NCBI GenBank assembly: GCA_007694035.1
Contig: RECM01000169.1
Span: 1 to 33,899 of the forward strand
From: Balneolaceae bacterium
GTDB lineage: Bacteria; Bacteroidota; Rhodothermia; Balneolales; Cyclonatronaceae
DNA: 33,899 nucleotides
Direction of reading: 5' to 3'
In this document: in pieces, positions 7,625 to 14,830 of the stretch
Position numbering within the stretch: the stretch's first letter is position 1
Layout: every line of letters starts with the position of its first letter
Translations under genes and position numbers: made by a program
The notes under the pieces: model-generated
What the model was told of the DNA's origin: nothing
The model's database searches: none
The model's input: only the letters and a program-made list of their open reading frames with translations

Positions 7625-7682
7625 CAATGTCACCCCGAGCGAAGGGTGTAGTCGAGGGGCGTGGAGGCTTTTCAAAGCCTCC
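7625..7682 (+). repeat. REP-like element with terminator stem (copy 1)
   Basis: Reads like ATGTCACCCCGAGCG..., then TGTAGTCGAGG, then the stem GGAGGCTTT / AAAGCCTCC (7663-7671 and 7674-7682) followed by AAAAAC. Related copies are at 14516-14585 and 19618-19685. It lies 36 bases after the lipoprotein stop and can act as a bidirectional terminator with the convergent gene at 7815. Confidence 0.75.
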
Positions 7683-7697
7683 AAAAACACTTCGCAG

Positions 7698-7744
7698 TTC
7701 AATTGTTCTATTGTTCCCTAATTCCCTAATTCCCTATTCCCTAA
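7698..7744 (+). repeat. Octamer tandem array (series copy 1)
   Basis: Six units of period 8 (one of 7) that change stepwise from TTCAATTG through TTCTATTG to TTCCCTAA. The same ordered series occurs at 14708-14747 and, inverted, at 10863-10894 and 13051-13066. It lies between convergent genes. Confidence 0.85.
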
Positions 7745-7814
7745 TTCAAAGCATACCACCAGCACCGCCGTTGTCACCATCCAAATGTGCAACCCCGAAA
7801 TTAATCACTCATCC

Positions 7815-8168
7815 TTACATCCGACGAATCGCCTCCCGATCCTTCTTCGGCAATTTCGCGACCACCAGCCTGTACGAATCTGATATCCACTCTTTCAGAA
7901 GGTGGTCCGGCACAGGATATTTCATGATAATACTGTTCCAGTGCTTTTTGTTCATGTGATACCCCGGAACCACATACTCATACATCTCCCGCAACTCGAT
8001 CGCCTTCTCCGGATCACATTTCACATTGATCATCCCGAACGTATCAACATCGGTCAGGCAGAACATCTTCCCCATCACATAAAAAACCAGCGTATCCTCA
8101 TCAAAAGGAAACCCTTCCGTGGCACCCGGCATCGATAAACAGTAATCCCTGCAGCTCGCAATATCCAT
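7815..8168 (-). CDS. MmcQ/YjbR family protein
   Basis: A 117-residue single-domain protein of the MmcQ/YjbR (DUF419) family. The typical N-terminus 'CRDYCLSMPGATEGFPF' is followed by 'LVFYVMGKMFCLTD' and the diagnostic 'VVPGYHMNKKHWNSI', ending in 'LPKKDREAI'. The length fits the family. The fold is CyaY-like and DNA binding has been proposed for it, but no precise role is established. The gene is monocistronic and convergent with the lipoprotein gene. Confidence 0.9.
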   Translation of the reverse strand: MDIASCRDYCLSMPGATEGFPFDEDTLVFYVMGKMFCLTDVDTFGMINVKCDPEKAIELREMYEYVVPGYHMNKKHWNSIIMKYPVPDHLLKEWISDSYRLVVAKLPKKDREAIRRM

Positions 8169-8317
8169 ATCGGCAAATTAAATGATCTGATCACAACAAT
8201 ACAAACCGCCCGGGCCCCTCTCATCAAAGATTGTAAAAAGCAGATTCCCCCCCCTGTTACAAACCGACTATTTTCCTATACTTCCCTGCATCACAATCAA
8301 CCTTACCCAAACTCAAC

Positions 8318-8381
8318 AGCTTATCAGCTTATCAGCTCAAGAGCTTAAGAGCTTAACAGCTAAACAGCTAAACAGCTTTTC
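8318..8381 (+). repeat. Eight-unit octamer array directly upstream of the metalloprotease start
   Basis: Eight units of exactly 8 bases, each beginning AGCT. The second half changes stepwise (TTATC-type, CAAG, TAAG, TAAC, AAAC, TTTC) with no insertion or deletion. Only four bases separate the array from the ATG at 8386. A five-unit array of the same type abuts the ATG at 16409. Confidence 0.95.
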
Positions 8382-8385
8382 AAAA

Positions 8386-10815
8386 ATGCAAAAACCGCTA
8401 ACCGCCCTCTCCCTTCTGGCCCTGCTATTTCTAATCTTCTCCTGCACAACCTCCCGCCCGGCTGCAGACGCCCCGGCTTCCGCCGCCTCCACCCGCCCCG
8501 CCGCTCCGTCGAACGACTACGCCAGGGTGATAACACCGAAGGCTGTTACGGCGAAAGGGGTTATTGATGTGCACTACGTGGGCGATAAAATCTATTATGA
8601 GATCCCCGACTCCCTGCTGGGCCGCGATTTCCTGATGGTGAGCCGTGTGGCTGCGGTCCCTCCCAATTTTTTCGGCTTTACGAGCAGCGGATCAAAAACG
8701 GCCGAGCAGGTGGTCCTGTTCGAGAAAGTGCGCGGGAAGGTGATCATGCGTCAGCGCTCCTACAACAGCGTGGCCGCCGATACCCTGCCCATCTACCGGT
8801 CGGTGCGCGCCAACAATTTTGAGCCGGTCATCGCCACCTTCGATGTGAAGGCCATCGGGCCCGACAGCACCACCACCGTGATCGAGATCAACCCGCTTTT
8901 CGAAACCGACATCACCGCCATTTCCGGCCTGCCGGGCCGCCTCCGCACCATGTACCAGGTGCGCCGGCTGGATGCATCCCGCAGCTACATCGACACCGTT
9001 CGCACATTCCCGCTGAATGTGGAGGCCCGCCATGTGATGACCTACGAAGCCGCCAATCCCCCGTCGGCGGCCGGCACCAATACCATCTCCCTGCTCATGA
9101 ACCAGTCGATGGTGCTGCTGCCCAAAGAGCCGATGAGGCCCCGTCACAGCGATTACCGCGTGGGATGGTTTACCGTGACCCAGCTCGACTTCGGCCTCGA
9201 TGAGCAGAAAGCCGGCACGCGGTCGCTCATCCGCCGCTGGAGGCTGGAGCCGTCCGACCCCGCCGCCTATGCCCGCGGCGAACTGGTCGAACCCGTTAAG
9301 CCGATTGTCTATTACCTCGATCCCGCCACGCCCGCCGAGTACCGCCAGGCGGTGATCGACGGCGTGCAGGACTGGAACGTGGCCTTCGAGGCGGCCGGAT
9401 TCAAAAACGCGATTCAGGCCAAACTGCCCCCGACACCGGAAGAAGACCCCGATTTCGAGCCGGAGGATATCCGCTACAATATGGTGCGCTGGATCGCCAA
9501 CACCACCCGCAACGCGACCGGCCCGAGCATGACCGATCCGCGCACCGGCGAGATCATCGGCAGCGACATCATCTGGTACCACAACCACATCCGCTCGTAC
9601 CGCAACCGCCTGCTCATCGAAACCGGCGCCGCGAACCCGCTGGCCCGCAACATCCGCGTGAACGACGACTACCTGAAGGAGTCGATCCGCCAGGTGATCG
9701 CCCACGAGATCGGCCACGCCCTCGGCCTGCCCCACAATATGAAGGCCAACTCATCTTACCCGGTCGATTCCCTGCGCTCTCCCACCTTCACCGCGCAGTA
9801 CGGCGTGTCGGCCTCGGTGATGGACTATGCCCGCCAGAACTACATCGCCCAGCCCGGCGACGGCGTGGAGCGGTTCATCCGCCAGCTCGGCCCCTACGAC
9901 CTGTATTCCATCAACTGGGGCTACCGCGTGATCCCCGATGCCGCCACCCCAGAGGACGAAATTCCGACACTCAACCAGTGGATTCTCGACAAGGCGGATG
10001 ACCCCATGTACCGGTTCGGGTCCTCGACCGGTTACGATCCGTCGGCCCAGACCGAAACCCTCTCCGACGACCCCGTGCGGGCCTCAGAATACGGGCTGAT
10101 GAACCTGAAGCGCGTGGTTCCGCACCTGGTGGAGTGGACATCCACGCCCGGCCGCGGCTACGACGACCTTGAGGAGATCTACGGCGAACTGATCGGTGTC
10201 TGGAGCCGCTACGTGGGCCATGTGATCACCAACATCGGCGGCTTCTACTACGAGCGGATGGCCTCCGACCAGGAAGGCGCAATCTACCGCCCTGTCGATA
10301 AGGCCTACCAGCAGAAGGCGATGGCCTTCCTGAACGAGCACGCCTTCACCCGGCCCGACTGGCTGCTCGAGCCGCGTATCCTCAGCAACATCGAGCATGC
10401 CGGCGCCATTGAGCGCATACAGACCCTGCAGGGGCGCCACCTGGCACAGGTACTCAGCCCCGCCCGCATGGTTCGCATGATCGAGGATGAGGCCTTCCGC
10501 GGCAGCGATGCCTACACCGTTGCCGGGTTGCTGGAGGATGTTCGCCGTGGCATCTGGAGCGAATTAGGCGCAGCATCGGCCATCAACGTGTACCGCAGAA
10601 ATCTGCAGCGCAGCTACATCAGCCACGTCCATACCCTCATGGAAAGCGACGACAGCGCCGTAACGGGTACCGACATCCGTGCCCTGCTGCGCCACGAACT
10701 CACCACCCTAAAAACCGCCGTAGACCGCGCCGCCGGCCGCACAACCGACCGCAACACCCAAATCCACCTCCGCGACATCAGCCACCGCATCGACCGAATC
10801 CTTAACCCAAATTGA
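8386..10815 (+). CDS. Zinc-dependent metalloprotease lipoprotein (DUF5117/Met-zincin family)
   Basis: An 809-residue secreted protease with an N-terminal lipoprotein signal (LLALLFLIFSC, Cys20). A low-complexity Ala/Pro linker follows to about residue 48, then a DUF5117-like beta domain. The catalytic helix is HEIGHALGLPHN at residues 440-451: the HExxHxxGxxH zinc-binding motif of metzincins, with a downstream Met-turn candidate 'SASVMDY'. The family (DUF5118-DUF5117-Met_zincin) is common in Bacteroidota-related bacteria and acts in the periplasm or at the surface; substrates are unknown. Length fits the family. Start ATG 8386 comes directly after the octamer array, with only CAAAA before it and no Shine-Dalgarno. 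The gene is convergent with T9SS paralogue 2. Confidence 0.9.
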   Translation: MQKPLTALSLLALLFLIFSCTTSRPAADAPASAASTRPAAPSNDYARVITPKAVTAKGVIDVHYVGDKIYYEIPDSLLGRDFLMVSRVAAVPPNFFGFTSSGSKTAEQVVLFEKVRGKVIMRQRSYNSVAADTLPIYRSVRANNFEPVIATFDVKAIGPDSTTTVIEINPLFETDITAISGLPGRLRTMYQVRRLDASRSYIDTVRTFPLNVEARHVMTYEAANPPSAAGTNTISLLMNQSMVLLPKEPMRPRHSDYRVGWFTVTQLDFGLDEQKAGTRSLIRRWRLEPSDPAAYARGELVEPVKPIVYYLDPATPAEYRQAVIDGVQDWNVAFEAAGFKNAIQAKLPPTPEEDPDFEPEDIRYNMVRWIANTTRNATGPSMTDPRTGEIIGSDIIWYHNHIRSYRNRLLIETGAANPLARNIRVNDDYLKESIRQVIAHEIGHALGLPHNMKANSSYPVDSLRSPTFTAQYGVSASVMDYARQNYIAQPGDGVERFIRQLGPYDLYSINWGYRVIPDAATPEDEIPTLNQWILDKADDPMYRFGSSTGYDPSAQTETLSDDPVRASEYGLMNLKRVVPHLVEWTSTPGRGYDDLEEIYGELIGVWSRYVGHVITNIGGFYYERMASDQEGAIYRPVDKAYQQKAMAFLNEHAFTRPDWLLEPRILSNIEHAGAIERIQTLQGRHLAQVLSPARMVRMIEDEAFRGSDAYTVAGLLEDVRRGIWSELGAASAINVYRRNLQRSYISHVHTLMESDDSAVTGTDIRALLRHELTTLKTAVDRAAGRTTDRNTQIHLRDISHRIDRILNPN

Positions 10816-10817
10816 AT

Positions 10818-10865
10818 GCACACTTTGAGTTAGGGAAGTATATATGAAAAGCACACTTTGAGTTA
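10818..10865 (+). repeat. 15-bp direct repeat downstream of the metalloprotease
   Basis: GCACACTTTGAGTTA occurs at 10818-10832 and again at 10851-10865, a spacing of 33 bases. The second copy runs into the inverted octamer series at 10863-10894. Confidence 0.85.
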
Positions 10866-10894
10866 TGGATCTACGGAGCAATCGAGCAGTTGAG
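10863..10894 (-). repeat. Octamer series copy 2 (inverted)
   Basis: Four 8-base units on the plus strand: TTATGGAT, CTACGGAG, and then CAATCGAG and CAGTTGAG. Read on the minus strand they give the same order of words as 14708-14747 (CTCAAYTG, then CTCKATTG, then CTCC..AG, then ATCC.TAA). It is followed by a 6-bp inverted repeat and a heptamer array. Confidence 0.8.
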
Positions 10895-10921
10895 TTCGAA
10901 GTGGATGGGTCGCACGTTCCA

Positions 10922-11030
10922 CTTTTGCCTTTAGCCTTTAGCCTTTTTCTTTTTGCCTTTTTGCTGCCTTTTGCGTCTTGCGTCTTGTGTCTTGTGTCTT
11001 GCGTCTCAATACTCAATACTCAATACTCAC
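10922..11030 (+). repeat. Heptamer tandem array with drifting word
   Basis: About fifteen 7-base units with one 4-base interruption at 10964-10967. The word moves from CTTTTGC and CTTTAGC, through GTCTTGC and GTCTTGT, to GTCTCAA and TACTCAA, while the 7-base register is kept. The array ends 9 bases from the stop of the minus-strand gene at 11039. It resembles the short tandemly repeated repetitive (STRR) heptamers known from filamentous cyanobacteria in kind, not in sequence. Confidence 0.9.
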
Positions 11031-11038
11031 TCCCCTCC

Positions 11039-12805
11039 CTACTTCACCAGCATCATCTTCGTGCTGTAAACCCCGGCCACCGTCCTCAAACGTGCTATAT
11101 AAACCCCGCTTGCGAGGTTCCGGGCGTCGAACCGAACTGTGTGCACACCCTGGTCGTGCATCCCGGCGGCGGGTTGTGCCACCATACGGCCGGTCAGATC
11201 GAATACCTCAAGCGAAACTTCCATAGCCTGGCTGATCTCAAAGCTGATGTGGGTAACCGGGTTGAAGGGATTCGGGTAATTCTGAAGCAACCGGATTACA
11301 GCCGGCACGCCCGGACCTTCGGTAAATTTGCCGGATGTACCTGCCACTCCATCAAGGATATGATGGAAGGCGTTCCCGTCGTTGTCTATGCCCGAGATTT
11401 CGGATGATGTGGATCCGTTATACAGATATTCCCAATAATTAAACGAGCCGTAATTATACCCGACCGCATTCAGATACCGATGCAGCATGGCTTCATTTTC
11501 AAACCGTCTGAGCGGTAGTGCAGGATTCAGTGCCTGGTTGATCAGGGTATCGGCCATGACCTCCGGTTCCGGCATCTCTGTCTCGGAATAAAGATAAAAA
11601 TCAGCCAATTCAAGCCTGAACGCCACTGAATACCCGAAAAATGTTTCCAGTGAACCAAATACCAGTTCATAACCGGTATATAATGAGCCGCTACCGTACA
11701 TGGGTATGCCCTTCCGCGACAGATAGCTGATTTCCACATCGTCCCTGCCATAGTTCCCATCCATATAAAAGCTGACATACTCAGCCGCTGATCCCGTAAC
11801 GGTTTCGATCTGTTCCAGGCTCTGGTTCATGAATTCCTTCCACACGCTTACGGATGGTTCAAATTCAGTGATGCGGGTCAGAATTTGATCGTTCAAATCC
11901 GCAAGGTCTGGATAGTCATCTACACTCAAGCCCACTGCATAGTCGAGAACCAGTCGATAGCCCCGGGCCGGCGAACCGTTGGTACCCGCCGGTGCGGCAT
12001 CCACCCGAATGGTGACGGATTCCGAGAATGGCTGATTGCCAGACCGTGACACCTCCGACAAAAAATGGACCTGAACCGGGCCCGGCCGTGTAGTATGCAT
12101 TTCAGATCTGATATCCTGGATGGTTGTAAATGTCGCCTTCAGGTGATTCAAAAGCTGCCTGTGGGTAACGCCCGGACGATCCGGTTCTGCGGGGAACTGC
12201 ATCAGGTGAGCCAGAACCGCCTGCCTCACATCCGCCGGATCAATAAAATGTGTACTGCCGGTTTTATAGGCCAGATCAAGACGGTATACACCCGATCCGG
12301 GCAGATCGTCGTGCAGGGTATTCAATGTGATGGATGTCCACATCAGGTTGCGCTCCGGCAGGTGCATGGTCAATGTGAACGGGATCGATCCCCGGTTCTG
12401 AGGAGGAAACGACAGGGCGACGCGCACCGGAAGGTACGAGCGGGGACCCATCAGGTGGTCGGCCAGATTACGGAGTACCCCCTGAACCGGAGTATCGCCA
12501 AAGGATGTGGTTTCAAGATAATCGACCGCTTTAACGGTCATTTCCGGACTTGTATCTTCCGGATAAGTCAGAAAATAGTCATCCTGGGGATGTGAGTAGT
12601 AGCTGTCGTACACCTGGATTGCGAGTCCGACATGGATGGGGACATCGCGGTCGAGCTGAACTATAGCCACCATCCGCTGCTTCAGTTCATCAACCCAGTA
12701 TTCCGGGCAACATCGCGCCTGAACAATGCCGGATAAAAAGCAGCTCAACAGGATGACTAAAAATGCTGATTGCAGCAATCGGAGAGGCAGATAACCTTTT
12801 TTCAT
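11039..12805 (-). CDS. Secreted protein with C-terminal T9SS type A sorting domain (paralogue 2)
   Basis: A 588-residue secreted protein. The signal peptide is about residues 1-30 (KKGYLPLRLLQSAFLVILLS..., ending GIVQA). The last 80 residues, from 509, form a T9SS type A sorting domain: NYPNPFNPVTHISFEI, VFDLTGRMV, NLASGVYIARL and KMMLVK. It is co-linear with the product of 4670-6466: shared features include 'YLPLRL' in the signal peptide, 'RGS(L/I)PF(R/T)LTM', 'TGYE(I/L)-F-x-LETFFGY'-like and 'MPEPEVMADTLINQA'. The central region is of no family I recognise. The two paralogues are separated by about 4.6 kb containing other genes, so this is not a simple adjacent tandem pair. Confidence 0.85.
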   Translation of the reverse strand: MKKGYLPLRLLQSAFLVILLSCFLSGIVQARCCPEYWVDELKQRMVAIVQLDRDVPIHVGLAIQVYDSYYSHPQDDYFLTYPEDTSPEMTVKAVDYLETTSFGDTPVQGVLRNLADHLMGPRSYLPVRVALSFPPQNRGSIPFTLTMHLPERNLMWTSITLNTLHDDLPGSGVYRLDLAYKTGSTHFIDPADVRQAVLAHLMQFPAEPDRPGVTHRQLLNHLKATFTTIQDIRSEMHTTRPGPVQVHFLSEVSRSGNQPFSESVTIRVDAAPAGTNGSPARGYRLVLDYAVGLSVDDYPDLADLNDQILTRITEFEPSVSVWKEFMNQSLEQIETVTGSAAEYVSFYMDGNYGRDDVEISYLSRKGIPMYGSGSLYTGYELVFGSLETFFGYSVAFRLELADFYLYSETEMPEPEVMADTLINQALNPALPLRRFENEAMLHRYLNAVGYNYGSFNYWEYLYNGSTSSEISGIDNDGNAFHHILDGVAGTSGKFTEGPGVPAVIRLLQNYPNPFNPVTHISFEISQAMEVSLEVFDLTGRMVAQPAAGMHDQGVHTVRFDARNLASGVYIARLRTVAGVYSTKMMLVK

Positions 12806-12888
12806 AGTCGTGTGATCAGATAAACCCTATGCATCCAAAGTAATTAAAAAAAGGATAATCCTATACAGATATCGAATTTATGAGAGGC

Positions 12889-12930
12889 AAGAACCAAGAA
12901 CCAAGACACAAGACACAAGAACCAAGAACC
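12889..12930 (+). repeat. Six-unit heptamer array
   Basis: Six 7-base units: two AAGAACC, two AAGACAC and two AAGAACC, giving a symmetric pattern. The complement of AAGACAC is GTGTCTT, close to the GTCTTGT heptamer at 10982-10995, so the two arrays may be related in inverse orientation. Confidence 0.9.
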
Positions 12931-12963
12931 ATGAGCTTCCCCACCCCATAATGGTGAGCCGTG

Positions 12964-12990
12964 TTCTGCAGCCCAGGATGGGCTGCAGAA
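12964..12990. repeat. Perfect 12-bp stem, 3-base loop
   Basis: TTCTGCAGCCCA and its exact complement TGGGCTGCAGAA enclose GGA. No T-tract follows on either strand, so it is not a typical intrinsic terminator. It could be a cruciform, an RNA hairpin or a REP remnant. Confidence 0.85.
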
Positions 12991-13050
12991 TTTGCCAGGT
13001 GACAACGCGAGTGCCGTTAGTATGCATCTTCTAATCAGGCATATACGCTG

Positions 13051-13066
13051 CAAACGAGCAGTTGAG
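13051..13066 (-). repeat. Octamer series remnant (copy 3, inverted)
   Basis: CAAACGAG followed by CAGTTGAG, matching the last two units of 10863-10894. As there, it is followed by TTCG(G)AAGTG, an inverted partner of that, and a CTTTTGC heptamer array. Confidence 0.7.
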
Positions 13067-13123
13067 TTCGGAAGTGACTCCCGCAGGTTTTCGCTTCGCA
13101 ATTCTCTACTTAGTTCCGAATCA

Positions 13124-13203
13124 CTTTTGCCTTCTGCTTTCTGCCTTCTGCCCCCACTTCTGCCTTCTGCTTTCTGCCTTTTCGCTGCTTTTTGCCTTTT
13201 GCT
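13124..13203 (+). repeat. Heptamer array upstream of the HD gene
   Basis: About ten 7-base units of CTTTTGC, CTTCTGC and TTTCTGC, with short interruptions near 13152-13157 and 13179-13189. It starts with the same CTTTTGC unit as the array at 10922. It ends 46 bases before the HD gene start. Confidence 0.9.
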
Positions 13204-13249
13204 TTATATGGGGTTGGCTTACCTTACGATCCAACTATAAGTATGATCC

Positions 13250-14509
13250 ATGCCAACGCCCCACACGCTATATAAAATTTTCACTGATCCCATCCACGGG
13301 TTCATCTCCGTGCCCAAGGGCCTCATCCTTAAGCTGATCGACCATCCCTATGTGCAGCGGCTGCGGCGGATCAGGCAGCTGGGGCTGGCCTACCTGGTGT
13401 TTCCCGGCGGCGAACACTCCCGCTTCTCCCACGCCCTGGGCGCTCTCGGACTGATGCAGCGCGTGCTCACTTCCCTGCGCGAGAAAAACACCACCATCAC
13501 CAATAATGAGGTCGAGGCCATGATGGCCGCCATTCTGCTGCACGATATCGGCCACGGACCGTTTTCACACACGCTCGAATCGACCTTTATAAGCGATTTC
13601 CACCACGAGATGATGACCCTGGCCCTGATGAAGGAGCTGAACCGGGAGTTCGGCGGCGCCCTCGATACAACCATCGACATCTTCACGAACAACCATCCCA
13701 AGAAATTCCTGCACCAGCTCATCTCATCCCAGCTCGACATCGACCGGCTCGACTACCTGAAGCGCGACAGTGTGTACACGGGTGTGCTCGAGGGGTCGAT
13801 CGGCGTCGACCGCATCATCAAAACCATGCGGGTTCATCAGGGCAACATCGTGATCGAGAAAAAGGGAATCTACGCCATTGAGAACTACATCACCTCCCGC
13901 CGGCTGATGTACATGCAGGTGTACCAGCACAAAACCGTGCTGGGCGCCGACAAGCTGATGCGATCCATCTTCCGGCGCGTACACCACCTGGTCGATACAA
14001 AAGCCCACAAGCTGATCTTCCCTTCGCCGGCCCTGGAGTATTTCATCCGGAAGAAACCGTCGGCCAAACGCGGCATCACACCCGATATGCTGAAGCAGTA
14101 CAATCTTCTCGACGACAACGACGTGCTGCTCTCGATCAAGTACTGGCAGTTCAACGACGATCCCATCCTGGCCGACCTCTGCACGCGGTTCCTCTCGCGC
14201 AAGTTCCTGCGCACCACCTTCACCCGCCACGACACCGATGCCGCGTCGCGCGAACAGCTCGCCTCCCTCACCGCCGCGGCCCTGCGTAAAAACGGCCTGC
14301 CACACGATGCCGACGCCGTATCCTACTACCTTTTCTTCGATCAGAGCCGCAACGAGGCCTACAAATACGAGAACGAAAGCATCTGGATAATGGATGACCC
14401 CAAAACCGCCGTCGAATTCTCAAAAGCCACCGAAACCAAAAACATCCAGGCCCTGGCCCAAACCGTTGTCAAGCCCTTCGTCGTGCACATGAAAGATGTG
14501 GCAATTTAA
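13250..14509 (+). CDS. HD-domain phosphohydrolase (dGTPase/SAMHD1-like)
   Basis: A 419-residue cytosolic protein. The N-terminus 'YKIFTDPIHGFISVP' and 'RLRRIRQLG' are typical of the HD-superfamily phosphohydrolases related to SAMHD1 and bacterial dNTPases. The metal ligands are visible: H61 (EHSRFSHALG), H98-D99 (LLHDIGHGPFSH) and a later Asp in 'QLDIDRLDYLKRDS' (163-168). A helical C-terminal part follows. The family usually hydrolyses dNTPs to nucleosides and triphosphate, though some act on other nucleotides; the substrate is inferred only. ATG 13250 chosen because the conserved region begins at residue 9. A REP-like terminator follows within 7 bases of the stop. Confidence 0.85.
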   Translation: MPTPHTLYKIFTDPIHGFISVPKGLILKLIDHPYVQRLRRIRQLGLAYLVFPGGEHSRFSHALGALGLMQRVLTSLREKNTTITNNEVEAMMAAILLHDIGHGPFSHTLESTFISDFHHEMMTLALMKELNREFGGALDTTIDIFTNNHPKKFLHQLISSQLDIDRLDYLKRDSVYTGVLEGSIGVDRIIKTMRVHQGNIVIEKKGIYAIENYITSRRLMYMQVYQHKTVLGADKLMRSIFRRVHHLVDTKAHKLIFPSPALEYFIRKKPSAKRGITPDMLKQYNLLDDNDVLLSIKYWQFNDDPILADLCTRFLSRKFLRTTFTRHDTDAASREQLASLTAAALRKNGLPHDADAVSYYLFFDQSRNEAYKYENESIWIMDDPKTAVEFSKATETKNIQALAQTVVKPFVVHMKDVAI

Positions 14510-14515
14510 TCTTAA

Positions 14516-14585
14516 CGTCATGCTGAGCGCAAGCCTGCGCAGCAGGCTGTAGTCGAAGCACGTGGGGGCTTTTTAAAAAGCCCCC
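14516..14585 (+). repeat. REP-like element with terminator stem (copy 2)
   Basis: Starts CGTCATGCTGAGCGCAAG. It contains the hairpin AGCCTGC / GCAGGCT (14532-14538, 14542-14548), then TAGTCGAAGCACGTG, and ends in a perfect palindrome with arms GGGGGCTTTTT (14564-14574) and AAAAAGCCCCC (14575-14585). It is close to the copy at 19618-19685, whose final stem has a compensatory A-T pair. It probably terminates both convergent transcripts. Confidence 0.9.
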
Positions 14586-14617
14586 TGAGAGCCCATAGCG
14601 AGACTTTCCTCCCCCAA

Positions 14618-14640
14618 TGAGCAGTGCTCAGCACTGCTCA
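14618..14640. repeat. Perfect 10-bp stem, 3-base loop
   Basis: TGAGCAGTGC and GCACTGCTCA enclose TCA. It is followed at 14655-14671 by a smaller hairpin, ACGCAGC / GCTGCGT with a TGC loop. Both lie between the REP-like element and the octamer series. Confidence 0.85.
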
Positions 14641-14707
14641 CATGCTTCGACCTCACGCAGCTGCGCTGCGTTGCGCTACCGGTGACATCTCCCAAACCAT
14701 TTCCAAA

Positions 14708-14747
14708 CTCAATTGCTCTATTGCTCCCCAGATCCCTAACTCTAAGC
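14708..14747 (+). repeat. Octamer series copy 4
   Basis: Five 8-base units beginning CTCAATTG and CTCTATTG and ending CTCTAAGC. They match, unit by unit, 7698-7744 in direct orientation and 10863-10894 in inverted orientation. Confidence 0.85.
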
Positions 14748-14830
14748 ACACTAACAGCACAGTCGTTGTCACCATTGAAATTGTGTAGCCCCAACAGGGG
14801 CGAAATTAGCTGCTCTGCATGACGAAAGGG

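Larger units (their letters stand above)
12806..13249. other. 444-bp gene-free, repeat-packed gap
   Basis: The gap lies between the divergent starts of T9SS paralogue 2 (-) and the HD gene (+). It holds, in order, a T-tract promoter-like motif for paralogue 2, a heptamer array (12889-12930), a perfect 12-bp hairpin (12964-12990), an octamer series remnant (13051-13066) and a second heptamer array (13124-13203). Short open frames across it read low-complexity peptides and are not called. Confidence 0.7.
14510..14830. other. Gene-free gap with REP-like element, hairpins and octamer series
   Basis: The convergent 3' gap between the HD gene and the esterase gene. It contains the REP-like copy 2, hairpins at 14618-14640 and 14655-14671, and the octamer series at 14708-14747. 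No coding sequence is supported. Confidence 0.7.

Noticed and set aside
8692-9735. 347-codon open frame antisense to the metalloprotease
   Set aside because: Shadow of the protease coding sequence in GC-rich DNA; composition is unlike a real protein and HExxH is on the other strand.
10865-11407. 180-codon plus-strand open frame over the heptamer array and T9SS paralogue 2
   Set aside because: Its first part translates the arrays and the rest is antisense to the sorting domain of a well-supported gene.
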